DNA from: Primorskyibacter sedentarius
Lineage (GTDB): Bacteria > Pseudomonadota > Alphaproteobacteria > Rhodobacterales > Rhodobacteraceae
NCBI RefSeq assembly: GCF_004342065.1
Contig: NZ_SLZU01000006.1
Coordinates: 124,001 to 188,000 of the forward strand
Length of the DNA stretch: 64,000 nt
Direction: 5' to 3'
The notes beneath the pieces are model-generated. The model had not been told where the DNA came from and searched no databases. It saw only the letters and a list, made by a program, of their open reading frames with translations. Position numbers and translations under genes: made by a program. Below, piece by piece: positions 1 through 8,890 of this stretch. The number at the start of each line of letters is the position of its first letter. Within the stretch, counting starts at the first letter, position 1.

Positions 1-131
1 GGCGCGATGGTGGCGAAGGTCTGCTCGATATCCCAGGGGCATCCGGTTTCAGGGTCGCGCAGGCGTCGCATGATTTCGCGCAGGCGCGGCATGCCGCCAT
101 GTGGGTCGGTGATCAGGTCATCTTCGGGCAT
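1..131 (-). CDS. mazG: MazG nucleoside triphosphate pyrophosphohydrolase (5' part only)
   Basis: The first 43 codons of a minus-strand gene that leaves the window at base 1. MazG hydrolyses NTPs and dNTPs to the monophosphate plus pyrophosphate, a housecleaning role in the cytoplasm. The visible N-terminus has the family hallmark 'RLRDPETGCPWDIEQTF', the conserved LRxPxxGCPWDxxQT opening of MazG. The ATG at 129-131 is preceded on the minus strand by a purine-poor leader. The gene is divergent from the M20 amidohydrolase, so bases 132-193 must hold both promoters. The metal-binding ExxE helices lie outside the window. Family assignment is confident from this motif alone. Confidence 0.88.
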   Translation of the reverse strand, partial: MPEDDLITDPHGGMPRLREIMRRLRDPETGCPWDIEQTFATIA

Positions 132-193
132 TGCAGAGGTCCGTGGTTTCGCGTCAGATGCAACCTGACAACACCGCCCCAAGGAGTCCACCC

Positions 194-1369
194 ATGCCCG
201 TCATCAACCGCATCGCTGGTTTTGCAGAAGAGATGGCGGCGTGGCGGCGACACCTCCACCAGATGCCGGAGCTGCGCTTTGACTGCCACAAGACAGCGGC
301 CTTTGTGGTCGAACGTGTGCGCGAATTTGGCATCACTGAGATCCACGAAGGCATCGCGACCAGCGGCGTGGTGGCAATGATCGACGGGCAGGGGCCGGGC
401 GACGTGATCGGGTTACGCGCCGATATGGATGCGCTTCCGATGGAGGAAACCGGAACCCCCGATTGGAAAAGCCGTGTGCCGGGCGCGATGCATGCCTGCG
501 GGCATGACGGGCACACCGCGATGCTACTGGGGGCGGCGAAATACCTGGCGGAGACGCGCAACTTCTCGGGTCGGGTGGCGCTGATCTTTCAGCCTGCCGA
601 AGAAAATGGCGGCGGGGCAGAGGTGATGGTCAACGAGGGCGTGCTCGACCGTTTCGGCGTCTCGCAGGTCTATGCGCTGCATAATGGGCCGAACCTGCCA
701 GAGGGGCATTTCTTCACCACGCCCGGCCCGATCATGGCGGCGGCGGACGAGTTCCGGTTCCATGTGACCGGGCAGGGCGGCCACGGCGCCATGCCGCACG
801 AGACGCGCGACCCGGTGGTTGCCGCCTGCGGCATCGTGCAGGCGATCCAGACCATCGTCAGCCGGAACAATTCCGCGCTGGATGACCTCGTGATCTCTGT
901 CACGCAGATCCATACCGGCAGCGCGGATAACGTGATCCCCGATACCGCGTTCATCAACGGGACCGTGCGCAGCTTCGTACCCCATGTGCGTGACATGGCC
1001 GAAAGGCGGCTGGCAGAAATCGTGGCGGGGCAGGCGCAAAGCTATGGCGTCACGGCAGAGCTGTCCTATGTGCGCGGCTACCCGCCCACGGTGAACCATG
1101 CAGAGGGCGCCAGCTTTGCCGCTGATGTCGCGGCGGAGGTCGTGGGCGCCGAGGCCGTGGAGCCGGCGATGAAGCGCGAGATGGGCGCCGAGGATTTCGC
1201 CTATATGCTGCAGGCGCGGCCCGGAGCCTATCTTTTCCTCGGGCAGGGGCCGGGGGCGGGGTTGCACCAGACCGATTATGATTTCAACGACGCCGTGGCC
1301 CCTGTTGGCGCATCCTTCTTCGCGCGGCTGGTAGAGCGCGCGCAACCCTCAACAAAAAAGGTGGCCTGA
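194..1369 (+). CDS. M20 family metallo-amidohydrolase (hippurate hydrolase / N-acyl amino acid hydrolase type)
   Basis: A 391-residue cytoplasmic zinc amidohydrolase of the M20D family (HipO/AbgB/ILL-like), expected to cleave an N-acyl or amide bond of an amino-acid conjugate. Metal-ligand motifs are visible: 'GLRADMDALPM' near residue 75, 'HACGHDGHTAM' near 101-111, and 'QPAEENGGGAEVM' near 135, which carries the catalytic Glu pair. A longer frame opens at 131, but the start at 194 has a good ribosome site (AAGGAG at 181-186) and matches the usual N-terminus. Its stop overlaps the start of the agmatinase-like gene (ATGA), so the two are probably translationally coupled. The natural substrate cannot be read from sequence. 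A link to guanidino or arginine-derived compounds is inferred from the neighbour. Confidence 0.9.
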   Translation: MPVINRIAGFAEEMAAWRRHLHQMPELRFDCHKTAAFVVERVREFGITEIHEGIATSGVVAMIDGQGPGDVIGLRADMDALPMEETGTPDWKSRVPGAMHACGHDGHTAMLLGAAKYLAETRNFSGRVALIFQPAEENGGGAEVMVNEGVLDRFGVSQVYALHNGPNLPEGHFFTTPGPIMAAADEFRFHVTGQGGHGAMPHETRDPVVAACGIVQAIQTIVSRNNSALDDLVISVTQIHTGSADNVIPDTAFINGTVRSFVPHVRDMAERRLAEIVAGQAQSYGVTAELSYVRGYPPTVNHAEGASFAADVAAEVVGAEAVEPAMKREMGAEDFAYMLQARPGAYLFLGQGPGAGLHQTDYDFNDAVAPVGASFFARLVERAQPSTKKVA

Positions 1370-2340
1370 TGGCGCTTGAAGACGCAAAAACCCAGATTGA
1401 CCATGCCTTCACGCGCGACGACCCAAGGGGGCTGAGCTACGAGAATGCCTTTGGCGGCGCACCGTCCTTCCTGCGGCGGCGTTACACCAAGGACCTGACC
1501 GGCGTCGATATTGCCGTGACGGGCGTGCCTTTCGATCAGGCCGTGACCAACCGGCCGGGCACACGGCTTGGCCCGCGCGCGATTCGCGAGGCGAGCCTCC
1601 TGCAACCCTATGACCCGCCCTATGGCTGGGGTTTCGATCCGCTGAGCGAAATGACCGTGGTGGATTATGGTGACCTGGCCTTTGACTATGCCAAAGTGTC
1701 GGAATTCCCGGCAGCCCTGGAGGCGCATGCGACAAAGATCGTGGGTTCTGGCGCGGCGATGGTCACGCTGGGGGGCGATCACTTCATCACCCTGCCGCTG
1801 TTGAAGGCGCATGTGGCAAAGCATGGCCCGCTCGCGCTGGTGCAATTCGATGCCCATTCCGACAGCTGGGCCGATGACGACATGGACCGGATCGACCACG
1901 GTACATTCGTCTACAAGGCGGTGAAACTGGGGTTGATCGACCCGGCGCGCTCTGTCCAGATCGGTATCCGGACGACGAATCCCGACACGATGGGCCTAAA
2001 TATCATCGACGCAGCAGAAGCGCACCGCATCGGGCCCGAGGCCGTGGCCGCCCGTATTCGCGAGATCGTGGGCGATGCGCCGACCTATCTCAGCTTTGAC
2101 ATTGACGGGCTGGACCCTGCGTTTGCGCCGGGCACCGGCACACCTGTCTGGGGCGGGCTCAGCACCGCGCAGGCGGCCGCGATCCTGCGCGGCATGGCGG
2201 GGGTGACGCTGGTGGGCGGCGATGTCGTCGAGGTTTCGCCCCCCTTCGATCATGCGGGCATCACGGCCGTTGCAGGTGCACATGTCGCGATGGAGCTGCT
2301 GTGCCTGATCGGCTGGTCGAGGCTGGGGAAGGGCGCGTAG
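1369..2340 (+). CDS. speB: Agmatinase / ureohydrolase family protein (SpeB-type)
   Basis: A 323-residue ureohydrolase of the arginase/agmatinase/formiminoglutamase family. These enzymes use a binuclear Mn centre to hydrolyse a guanidino group to urea; agmatinase makes putrescine from agmatine. The metal-binding motifs are intact: 'GGDH' near residues 135-138, 'FDAHSDS' near 160-166 and 'DIDGLDP' near 244-250. The N-terminal 'GTRLGPRAIREAS' is typical of SpeB. Translation is coupled to the upstream amidohydrolase through the ATGA overlap. Substrate is uncertain: members of this subgroup also act on guanidinobutyrate, guanidinopropionate and guanidinoacetate, so 'agmatinase' is the family label rather than proven specificity. 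Confidence 0.9.
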   Translation: MALEDAKTQIDHAFTRDDPRGLSYENAFGGAPSFLRRRYTKDLTGVDIAVTGVPFDQAVTNRPGTRLGPRAIREASLLQPYDPPYGWGFDPLSEMTVVDYGDLAFDYAKVSEFPAALEAHATKIVGSGAAMVTLGGDHFITLPLLKAHVAKHGPLALVQFDAHSDSWADDDMDRIDHGTFVYKAVKLGLIDPARSVQIGIRTTNPDTMGLNIIDAAEAHRIGPEAVAARIREIVGDAPTYLSFDIDGLDPAFAPGTGTPVWGGLSTAQAAAILRGMAGVTLVGGDVVEVSPPFDHAGITAVAGAHVAMELLCLIGWSRLGKGA

Positions 2341-2403
2341 ACGCGCGCCCTTGAAGCGCAGAGCCTACGGGCCTATCTCCGCCCTCTGAAGTGGAGAGAC
2401 CAG

Positions 2404-2811
2404 ATGAAAACCGCAGCGCTGATCGTCCTTGTTCTGGTTATTGGCCTGATGGTGTTTATCCGGCTGTCGCCCAGCGATCCCGCGCGCTGGCATGTGCCTT
2501 TGACATTTGACGCCGACGAGACGCTTGCAGGTGGCGCGCGGCGCGTCATCCCCGGCGACGCGCAGATGCTTGAGCGGCTCGATGCCATTGCACGTGCCAC
2601 CCCGCGGACGAAGGTTCTGGCCGGATCGGTGGATGATGGGCACATCACTTACGTCACGCGCTCTGCCGGGTTCGGCTTTCCCGATCACACCACCGTTCAG
2701 CTGACGGATGGCCAGATCCGCATCTATGCGCGGCTGCGTTTCGGCAAGGCCGATTTCGGCGTCAATGCGGCGCGTGTCGATCGCTGGATTGACGAGCTGA
2801 ACGCAGGCTGA
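2404..2811 (+). CDS. DUF1499 family protein with one N-terminal membrane segment
   Basis: A 135-residue protein with an uncleaved-looking N-terminal hydrophobic helix (residues about 4-20) followed by a soluble domain resembling DUF1499, seen in 'LAGSVDDGHITYVTRS' and 'IRIYARLRFGKADFGVN'. DUF1499 proteins are small, often membrane-anchored, and of unknown function. A purine-rich stretch (GTGGAGAG, about 2391-2398) precedes the ATG. It sits between speB and prfA on the same strand, 63 bases after speB and 73 before prfA. I see no cofactor motif and do not propose a function. Confidence 0.75.
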   Translation: MKTAALIVLVLVIGLMVFIRLSPSDPARWHVPLTFDADETLAGGARRVIPGDAQMLERLDAIARATPRTKVLAGSVDDGHITYVTRSAGFGFPDHTTVQLTDGQIRIYARLRFGKADFGVNAARVDRWIDELNAG

Positions 2812-2884
2812 GCATGCGCCACCATTGCCTGCGCGCGCGTCAGAGCCCTTGACCAAACCCGCGCAATAAGGGACACGGGCCGCC

Positions 2885-3934
2885 ATGGTTCCCGCAGACA
2901 GACTTGCCCAGATATCCGAACGGTTTGAATTCCTTGAGGCCAAGATGGCCCAGGGGGACGGCGATATTGCCGCATTGGGCCGCGAATACGCAGAGCTACG
3001 CCCCGTGGTCGAACAGATCCGCGCCTATGAGAAGCTTCAGGCCGATCTGGCCGAGGCCGAGGAAATGCTGTCAGACCCCGACATGAAGGAACTGGCCGAG
3101 GAAGAGCTGCCCGCCCTGCGCGCCGCCTTGCCAGAGGCCGAACATGCGCTGCAACTGGCGCTTCTGCCCAAGGACGCCGCCGACGCACGGCCCGCCGTTC
3201 TGGAAATCCGTCCGGGCACGGGCGGGGAAGAGGCCGCACTTTTCGCAGGCGACCTGCTGCGCATGTATCAACGCTATGCAGAAAGCCACGGCTGGAAGCT
3301 GGAAATCCTGGAAGAGCAGCAAACCGAACTGGGCGGAATCCGTGAGCTGACGGCGCGGATCACCGGGCAGAACGTCTTTGCCCGGCTGAAATATGAAAGC
3401 GGCGTGCACCGGGTGCAGCGCGTGCCTGCCACGGAATCGGGTGGGCGCATCCACACCTCTGCCGCGACCGTAGCCGTGCTGCCAGAGGCCGAAGAGGTCG
3501 ATATTCGTATCGATCCGAATGATCTGCGGATCGACACGATGCGCAGTTCCGGCGCGGGCGGCCAGCACGTCAACACCACCGATTCGGCGGTGCGGATCAC
3601 CCATTTGCCCACCGGCGTTGTCGTGACCAGTTCCGAGAAATCCCAGCACCGCAACCGCGAGATCGCGATGCAGGTGCTGCGCACGCGGCTGTTCGATCTG
3701 GAACGCCAGAAGGTGGACAGCGAACGCTCTGCCGATCGCAAGGCGCAGGTGGGATCCGGTGACCGGTCCGAACGTATTCGCACCTATAACTTCCCGCAGG
3801 GCCGCATGACCGATCACCGCATCAACCTGACGCTCTACAAGCTGGATCAGGTGATGCAGGGCGACCTGGACGAGGTGATCGACGCGCTGACAGCCGATGC
3901 GCAGGCAACAGCACTGGCCGAGATGGGCGCGTGA
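2885..3934 (+). CDS. prfA: Peptide chain release factor 1
   Basis: A 349-residue class I release factor that recognises UAA and UAG and triggers peptidyl-tRNA hydrolysis on the ribosome. The GGQ catalytic motif is in '[12 protein letters not shown]' (GGQ near residues 225-227). The RF1 stem region '[19 protein letters not shown]' and the C-terminal '[17 protein letters not shown]' block are both present. Length is normal for RF1. The stop overlaps the prmC start by 4 bases. This pairing is functionally meaningful because PrmC methylates the GGQ glutamine of this protein. Confidence 0.97.
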   Translation: MVPADRLAQISERFEFLEAKMAQGDGDIAALGREYAELRPVVEQIRAYEKLQADLAEAEEMLSDPDMKELAEEELPALRAALPEAEHALQLALLPKDAADARPAVLEIRPGTGGEEAALFAGDLLRMYQRYAESHGWKLEILEEQQTELGGIRELTARITGQNVFARLKYESGVHRVQRVPATESGGRIHTSAATVAVLPEAEEVDIRIDPNDLRIDTMRSSGAGGQHVNTTDSAVRITHLPTGVVVTSSEKSQHRNREIAMQVLRTRLFDLERQKVDSERSADRKAQVGSGDRSERIRTYNFPQGRMTDHRINLTLYKLDQVMQGDLDEVIDALTADAQATALAEMGA

Positions 3935-4758
3935 ACTGGCTTGAGATTGACCCGGCTGTTCTGGAGCAGCTCAGCCGTGCCGGCGTGGCAGACCCAACGC
4001 GGGACTGCCGAAAGCTGCGCGCCTGGGCGATGCAAGAGGGCGGCACGGACCCGCAAAGCGGCGCGCCAAGCGCGAAGGCCGTGGAACTTTACCAGGCCGG
4101 GATCAAAGCGCGGCTTGACCGAACACCGGTTTCCCAGATCATCGGGCAGCGCGCCTTCTGGAAGATGGATTTCGAAGTCACACCAGACGTTCTTGACCCC
4201 CGGCCCGACACCGAAGCACTTGTCGAACTGGCATTGCAGCACCCATTCGACACCTTGCTTGATCTTGGCACAGGTTCTGGCTGTATCGCAGTGTCGCTTC
4301 TGGCAGAGCGGCCCCAGTCTGCCGGCCTTGCAACGGATATCAGCGAAAAGGCGTTGGCCGTGGCGCGCCGCAACGCGCACCGCGCGGGGCTCTCCAACAT
4401 CGGCTTTCGGCAGTCAAACTGGTTCGATGCTGTGCCGGAACAGTTTGATGTGATCGTGTCCAACCCGCCCTATATCCGGGCCGATGAAATGGACGGCCTC
4501 GCCCCCGAAGTGCGCGACTACGAACCGCGTCTGGCCCTGACCGATGAGGGCGACGGGCTGGGTGCCTACCGGCAGATCGCGGCAGGGGCCGGCGATCACC
4601 TGACCCCCGGTGGGCGTCTTCTGGTCGAGATCGGATGGCAGCAAGGCCCGGCAGTTTCAGAGATTTTTCGCAGCCACGGATTTGCCGAAGTCACGGTCCA
4701 GCCCGATCTGGCTGGCAAGCCGCGTGTCGTTTCGTGCTGCTTATCTGGGCCAAATTGA
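3931..4758 (+). CDS. prmC: Peptide chain release factor N5-glutamine methyltransferase
   Basis: A 275-residue SAM-dependent methyltransferase of the HemK/PrmC family that methylates the glutamine of the GGQ motif in RF1 and RF2. The SAM-binding '[13 protein letters not shown]' lies near residue 110, and the diagnostic NPPY of N-methyltransferases is in '[12 protein letters not shown]' (N178-Y181). The N-terminal helical domain that docks the release factor is of normal length. The ATGA overlap with prfA indicates co-translation of enzyme and substrate. The C-terminus ends close to the family norm. Confidence 0.96.
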   Translation: MNWLEIDPAVLEQLSRAGVADPTRDCRKLRAWAMQEGGTDPQSGAPSAKAVELYQAGIKARLDRTPVSQIIGQRAFWKMDFEVTPDVLDPRPDTEALVELALQHPFDTLLDLGTGSGCIAVSLLAERPQSAGLATDISEKALAVARRNAHRAGLSNIGFRQSNWFDAVPEQFDVIVSNPPYIRADEMDGLAPEVRDYEPRLALTDEGDGLGAYRQIAAGAGDHLTPGGRLLVEIGWQQGPAVSEIFRSHGFAEVTVQPDLAGKPRVVSCCLSGPN

Positions 4759-4971
4759 CGCGTTTTCTGTCGAAACTATGCCGACTTGCGCGTTTTTTGC
4801 TTGTCTGGAAGCCGTTGACGTGATTACTGCATTGTCAGTCGGTATGGCTGAACGCTCAGGCGCTCGCCCCCGACGCCAAGCCGGAAATCGATGAGGCCCG
4901 TCCTTAAGTTGAGCGCATGAGGCGCCACCGGGTCGCACAACAGTCAGAGACAAGGCTGGATCAAGAGACAT

Positions 4972-5655
4972 ATGAGATCTTCCAAATCAAGATCGCGGTC
5001 GAAATCGAACCGCAACCGTTCCACCGTTGGCAACGTCGTCAACCGTGTATTCGACAGCTCGGGCCCGGAGGGCAAGGTGCGTGGCACCCCGCAGCAGATC
5101 ATTGACAAATACAACCAGCTCGCCCGCGACGCGCAGCTGAGCAATGACCGGGTCGCCACCGAAAACTTCCAGCAGCACGCGGAACACTACCTGCGGATGC
5201 TGAGCGAGGCGCAGCGCGAGCAGGACAGCCGCCGCGAACAGCAGGAGCGTGAAAACCGCGAACGCCAGGCGCAACGTGACCGCGAACGCTCTGAGCGCGA
5301 GGCACAGGCCGCACCGGCGCAGAACGACCAGCCCCGTCACGATCAGCAGCACAGCAAGCCTGACCCTGCAAGCGCGGAACAGCCCGATGTGCTGGATCTC
5401 AGCGATGGGGACGAGGGCAACATTCTTGTGGATACCCCCGAGAATGCCTCCGCCCAGCCGGACACCAAGCCTGAGCCGAAGGCCGACGCAAAGGCGGATG
5501 CAAAGCCGAAGCCTGCGCGCAAGCCGCGCAAGAAAGCCGCACCGAAAAAGCGTGAGGAAAGTGCAGAGGGCGCAGAGACCGCAGCCCCTGCAGATACGGC
5601 CGCAGCAGAGCCTTCCGACGGCGGTGAAGGCGGGGCCAAGGACGCGGCTGAATAA
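4972..5655 (+). CDS. DUF4167 domain protein, highly basic and low-complexity
   Basis: A 227-residue protein with an N-terminal DUF4167 domain (about residues 1-80), seen in the Arg/Ser/Lys-rich opening followed by 'VNRVFDSSGPEGKVRGTPQQ' and 'QQHAEHYLRMLSEAQRE'. After that comes an Arg/Glu/Gln-rich segment likely to form a long helix or coiled coil, and a disordered Ala/Lys/Pro/Glu tail from about 150. DUF4167 is common in alphaproteobacteria and often lies near prfA-prmC, as here. Its charge pattern suggests RNA or nucleoid association, but that is inference. A rho-independent terminator follows at 5685-5712. Confidence 0.88.
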   Translation: MRSSKSRSRSKSNRNRSTVGNVVNRVFDSSGPEGKVRGTPQQIIDKYNQLARDAQLSNDRVATENFQQHAEHYLRMLSEAQREQDSRREQQERENRERQAQRDRERSEREAQAAPAQNDQPRHDQQHSKPDPASAEQPDVLDLSDGDEGNILVDTPENASAQPDTKPEPKADAKADAKPKPARKPRKKAAPKKREESAEGAETAAPADTAAAEPSDGGEGGAKDAAE

Positions 5656-5684
5656 GCGTCAGCGCCATTCTGGTGAGATATTTT

Positions 5685-5712
5685 CGGGCGCTCCAATCGG
5701 GGCGCCCGTTTT
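5685..5712 (+). terminator. Rho-independent terminator after the DUF4167 gene
   Basis: A 10-bp GC-rich stem (5685-5694 with 5699-5708, one T-G pair) closed by an AATC loop and followed by TTTT on the plus strand. It lies between convergent genes. The T run follows on the plus side only, so it should mainly stop the DUF4167 transcript. Confidence 0.85.
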
Positions 5713-5727
5713 GCGTGTGCGAAGGGC

Positions 5728-6570
5728 CTAGGTCTTGGCCACAGCCCGGGCGAGCGCGCAGAATTCTTCCAAAGAGATCTGCTCGGCGCGTTCCGTGGGC
5801 TTGATGCCGACGGCGATCAGGCGGTCTTCGATATCCGGCGCAAGCCCTTTCAGCGAGGCCCGCAGCATCTTGCGCCGCTGGTTGAACGCGCGTGCCACCA
5901 CGTTGGACAACACAGCAGGGTCGGCTGGAAAGCGCGGCTCTGGCAGGGCGGTCAGGTGGACCACGGCCGACGACACTTTGGGCGGCGGCGTGAACGCATC
6001 GGGCGGCAGGGTCAGCGCGATCCGCGCATCGCTGCGCCATTGCGCCAGAAGGGCCAGCCGTCCGTAAGCCTTTGATCCGGGTGTTGCGACGATCCGTTCG
6101 GCCACCTCGCGCTGGAACATCAGCGTCAGACTTTGCCAGAAAGGCGGCCAGTCCGGGGGTGTCAGCCAGCGCACCAGCAGTTCGGTTCCGACGTTATAGG
6201 GCAGGTTGGCCGCCACGCGGATCGGCGGCGTGAGATGTTGCAACGGGTCGATCTGAAGGGCATCGCCCTCGATCACCTGCAACCGGCCTGGATAGGCCTC
6301 GGCGATCTGCGCCAGCGCGGGCAGGCAGCGGGCGTCTTTCTCGATGGCCAGCACCTTGCGGGCGCCTTCGGACAGCAAGCCACGGGTCAGACCGCCGGGA
6401 CCGGGCCCGATTTCCAGCACGTCACAGCCGCTCAGATCGCCCGCCTGACGCGCGATTTTCGCGGTCAGGTTCAGATCCAGAAGGAAGTTCTGACCCAGTG
6501 ATTTGCGGGCGCTCAGCCCATGTTCGGCGATGACCGCCCGCAGCGGCGGCAAGCTGTCGATCCCGCTCAA
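5728..6570 (-). CDS. rsmA: 16S rRNA (adenine1518/1519-N6)-dimethyltransferase
   Basis: A 280-residue SAM-dependent enzyme (RsmA/KsgA) that dimethylates two adjacent adenines at the 3' end of 16S rRNA, a late 30S maturation step. Motifs: 'KSLGQNFL' (residues about 24-30), SAM motif '[10 protein letters not shown]' (53-62) and the catalytic N-L-P-Y in '[12 protein letters not shown]'. The C-terminal domain with '[15 protein letters not shown]' is present. It is the last gene of the minus-strand lptF...pdxA-rsmA string, 106 bases after pdxA. This is the same order as the classic imp-surA-pdxA-ksgA cluster of enterobacteria. Confidence 0.97.
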   Translation of the reverse strand: MSGIDSLPPLRAVIAEHGLSARKSLGQNFLLDLNLTAKIARQAGDLSGCDVLEIGPGPGGLTRGLLSEGARKVLAIEKDARCLPALAQIAEAYPGRLQVIEGDALQIDPLQHLTPPIRVAANLPYNVGTELLVRWLTPPDWPPFWQSLTLMFQREVAERIVATPGSKAYGRLALLAQWRSDARIALTLPPDAFTPPPKVSSAVVHLTALPEPRFPADPAVLSNVVARAFNQRRKMLRASLKGLAPDIEDRLIAVGIKPTERAEQISLEEFCALARAVAKT

Positions 6571-6676
6571 ATCACACCCTCCGGAAGGTTTGTCGCCGCT
6601 CCGGGCGACCTGTTGTAACGCACGGCCCTGCCAGCGCCGCGCCCAGATGCGCCGAAATGGTGGTCAGGCCCCGCCA

Positions 6677-7657
6677 TCAAAGCCATCCGGACAGCCGCGC
6701 GGCAAGGCGCAAAGCCTCGACCGTGGAGGTCGGGTTGGCGCGCCCCTTGCCTGCAATGTCAAAGGCCGTTCCGTGATCGGGCGATGTCCGCACGAAGGGC
6801 AGGCCCAGCGTGACGTTCACCCCGCGGTCGAAATCCAGCGTCTTGATGGGGATCAGCGCCTGATCGTGATACATGGCGACGGCCACGTCATACCCTGTCC
6901 GGGCTGCGGCGTGGAACATCGTATCGGCCGACATCGGGCCTCTCAGATCCATCCCTTCGCGGCGCAGACGCTCCAGCACCGGTGTGATGATTTCGATTTC
7001 CTCGCGGCCCATCCGGCCACCTTCGCCCGCATGCGGGTTGAGCCCGGCCACCGCGATGCGCGGGGCGGGGATGCCGAATTGCGCAACCATAGCCTGATGC
7101 GTGATGCGCAGCCGGGTTTCCAGCAATGCGGGCGTCAGGCTGCCGGCGACCTCGTCCAGCGCGATATGGATGGTGATCGGCACGACCCGCAACTGGTCAG
7201 AGGCCAGCATCATCACGACCTCTTGGGCCTCTGCAAGATGGCCAAGGAATTCTGTATGTCCGGGATAGCCGAACCCTGCGCCTTCGGCCAAGGCCTGCTT
7301 GTGGATGGGCAGGGTACAGATTGCAGATGCGGCGCCAGATTGCACCAGCCTTACGGCGTTTTCGATCACGGCAACCACATGGGCGGCCTGATCGGGTTGC
7401 GGCTGGCCGGGGACACGCGGACTGCCGAAATCGTGCTGAAGGACGGGCAGCCCATGGGCCATTGCATCGACCGCTTCGGCGGGGTCGGCAATGGTGACAA
7501 AGGCGGCACCGTCGGGCAGATGTTTCGCATCCCCCAGCAGGAAGAAAGGCACTGTCTGCGCGAGCAATTCATGCGCTGCAACGGCGAGTTCGGGCCCGAT
7601 GCCCGCAGGCTCACCACAGGTCAGCGCAATCGGGGCTGCGCGGGAAGGAGCGGTCAT
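6677..7657 (-). CDS. pdxA: 4-hydroxythreonine-4-phosphate dehydrogenase
   Basis: A 326-residue NAD-dependent enzyme that oxidises 4-phosphohydroxy-L-threonine in the DXP-dependent route to pyridoxal phosphate. Motifs are 'LTCGEPAGIGPELA' at the N-terminus, 'GYPGHTEFLGHLA' in the middle, and the metal and substrate region 'GLNPHAGEGGRMGREEIEII' and 'MYHDQALIPIKTLDF'. An upstream in-frame extension is open to 7792, but the ATG at 7655-7657 overlaps the surA stop (ATGA) and gives the normal length. The surA-pdxA-rsmA order matches a widely conserved cluster. Confidence 0.96.
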   Translation of the reverse strand: MTAPSRAAPIALTCGEPAGIGPELAVAAHELLAQTVPFFLLGDAKHLPDGAAFVTIADPAEAVDAMAHGLPVLQHDFGSPRVPGQPQPDQAAHVVAVIENAVRLVQSGAASAICTLPIHKQALAEGAGFGYPGHTEFLGHLAEAQEVVMMLASDQLRVVPITIHIALDEVAGSLTPALLETRLRITHQAMVAQFGIPAPRIAVAGLNPHAGEGGRMGREEIEIITPVLERLRREGMDLRGPMSADTMFHAAARTGYDVAVAMYHDQALIPIKTLDFDRGVNVTLGLPFVRTSPDHGTAFDIAGKGRANPTSTVEALRLAARLSGWL

Positions 7658-8883
7658 CTTGTGCGAATGCGGGCCTCGGCGCGAAGCTGCGCGAGATAGC
7701 CATCGGCGAAAGAGTTGAGCCGCTGGTTGCGCAGGCCCATCGTCAGTTGCTCGCGGTCGACATCTTCGGTCAATGTCGCCGTGCGGCCGCAAAGCATCAG
7801 GAAGACCAGCGTCTGCCCGCCCGAACGTGTAAGGGCCGTCGACACCTCGCCATCGTCAAGCTTCATCAACTCTACCGCGATATCCGTGGGGATCTGCGCC
7901 GGGGGCAGGCTGCCACGTTCCAGAACCTCTGCGGGCTGGCCTTTCGCCACGCCGTACAGGTCATCACAGCTGTCGACACGGCTTTCGATCTGGCGGGCCG
8001 TGGCAAGGGCGGCTTCGCTCCGGCCGCCGGGAATGTAATAGGCCGCGTAATCAATCGCCGCATATTCCGGCGCCTGATAGCCCGTCTCTTCGATGGCGCG
8101 AAGCTGGAACAGCGCGATCGCATTGGGGATCGGCAGCGGATCGGTGACCTCTCCCGGAGCCAGGGCCATGATCAGCGGCTGCAGCGCCGGGGGCAGGTCG
8201 GACAGGTTCTGCCAGTCAAGCCGCCCACCACGGGCGCGGCTGGCCGTGGCAGAGTAGCGACGGGCCTCGGCCGAGAAAGCATCGGTGGACCGGATCTGCG
8301 AAATACGGTTGGCCCGTTCGCGGACCTGATCGGCCTGCGCGGGAGGGGCGGGCATGATGAGTTCAGAGATCAGCACGCGCACACCGCTGCCACCTGCGCC
8401 GGAAGTCAGCGCACGGTCGACCTCGCCCTCGGACGGGGCAGACCGGCCGCCAAACCGTGCCCGGACAAGCTGTCGCCATGCAAGGCCTGCCTCGACGAAG
8501 GCGCGGAATGTCTGTTCGTCAACGCCGTTCCCGGCAAGCGCCTGAATGAATTCGTCGCGCGACAGGTTTGCCCGTCCCGCGAATTCGGCCATGCCTTCGC
8601 TGATTTCCTCGGCTGTCGGGCGAATGCCTGCCGCTGACGCGGCCTGAAGCCGAAGGCGATCATCGATCAGCTGTTCGCGCGCCAGCGTCGCCGGATTGCC
8701 CGGCGCATTCAGCAGCCGCAGCATCCGGGAGCGCTGTTCAAGCTCGTAGCCGGAAATGGCGCTGTCATTGACTAGGATCACCGGGGCGAACTGCGCGCGG
8801 GCAGGGGCCGCCAGTGCCGCTACGGTAACGAAAAGGGCCAGGGTGGCGGAAAGAATACTCAGCAAGCGCATAGGTCGTGTCAT
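7654..8883 (-). CDS. surA: Periplasmic peptidyl-prolyl isomerase / OMP chaperone SurA
   Basis: A 409-residue secreted chaperone that escorts outer-membrane proteins, including LptD, through the periplasm. It starts with a Sec signal peptide (about residues 1-30, ending 'PARA'), followed by the SurA N-terminal domain ('LVNDSAISGYELEQRSR'). A parvulin-type region follows ('VRVLISELIMPAP', 'FSAEARRYSATASRARGG') and then a C-terminal helix. Only one parvulin-like domain is evident, versus two in E. coli, which is common in alphaproteobacteria. I chose the ATG at 8883; an earlier one at 8925 would extend into lptD. It lies downstream of lptD, its best known client. Confidence 0.9.
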   Translation of the reverse strand: MTRPMRLLSILSATLALFVTVAALAAPARAQFAPVILVNDSAISGYELEQRSRMLRLLNAPGNPATLAREQLIDDRLRLQAASAAGIRPTAEEISEGMAEFAGRANLSRDEFIQALAGNGVDEQTFRAFVEAGLAWRQLVRARFGGRSAPSEGEVDRALTSGAGGSGVRVLISELIMPAPPAQADQVRERANRISQIRSTDAFSAEARRYSATASRARGGRLDWQNLSDLPPALQPLIMALAPGEVTDPLPIPNAIALFQLRAIEETGYQAPEYAAIDYAAYYIPGGRSEAALATARQIESRVDSCDDLYGVAKGQPAEVLERGSLPPAQIPTDIAVELMKLDDGEVSTALTRSGGQTLVFLMLCGRTATLTEDVDREQLTMGLRNQRLNSFADGYLAQLRAEARIRTR

Positions 8884-8890
8884 CCCAAGG

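Noticed and set aside
5399-6040. Minus-strand 213-residue frame and similar GC-rich shadows
   Set aside because: It overlaps DUF4167 and rsmA in other frames with Arg/Pro/Ala-rich composition, as expected for shadow frames in high-GC DNA.
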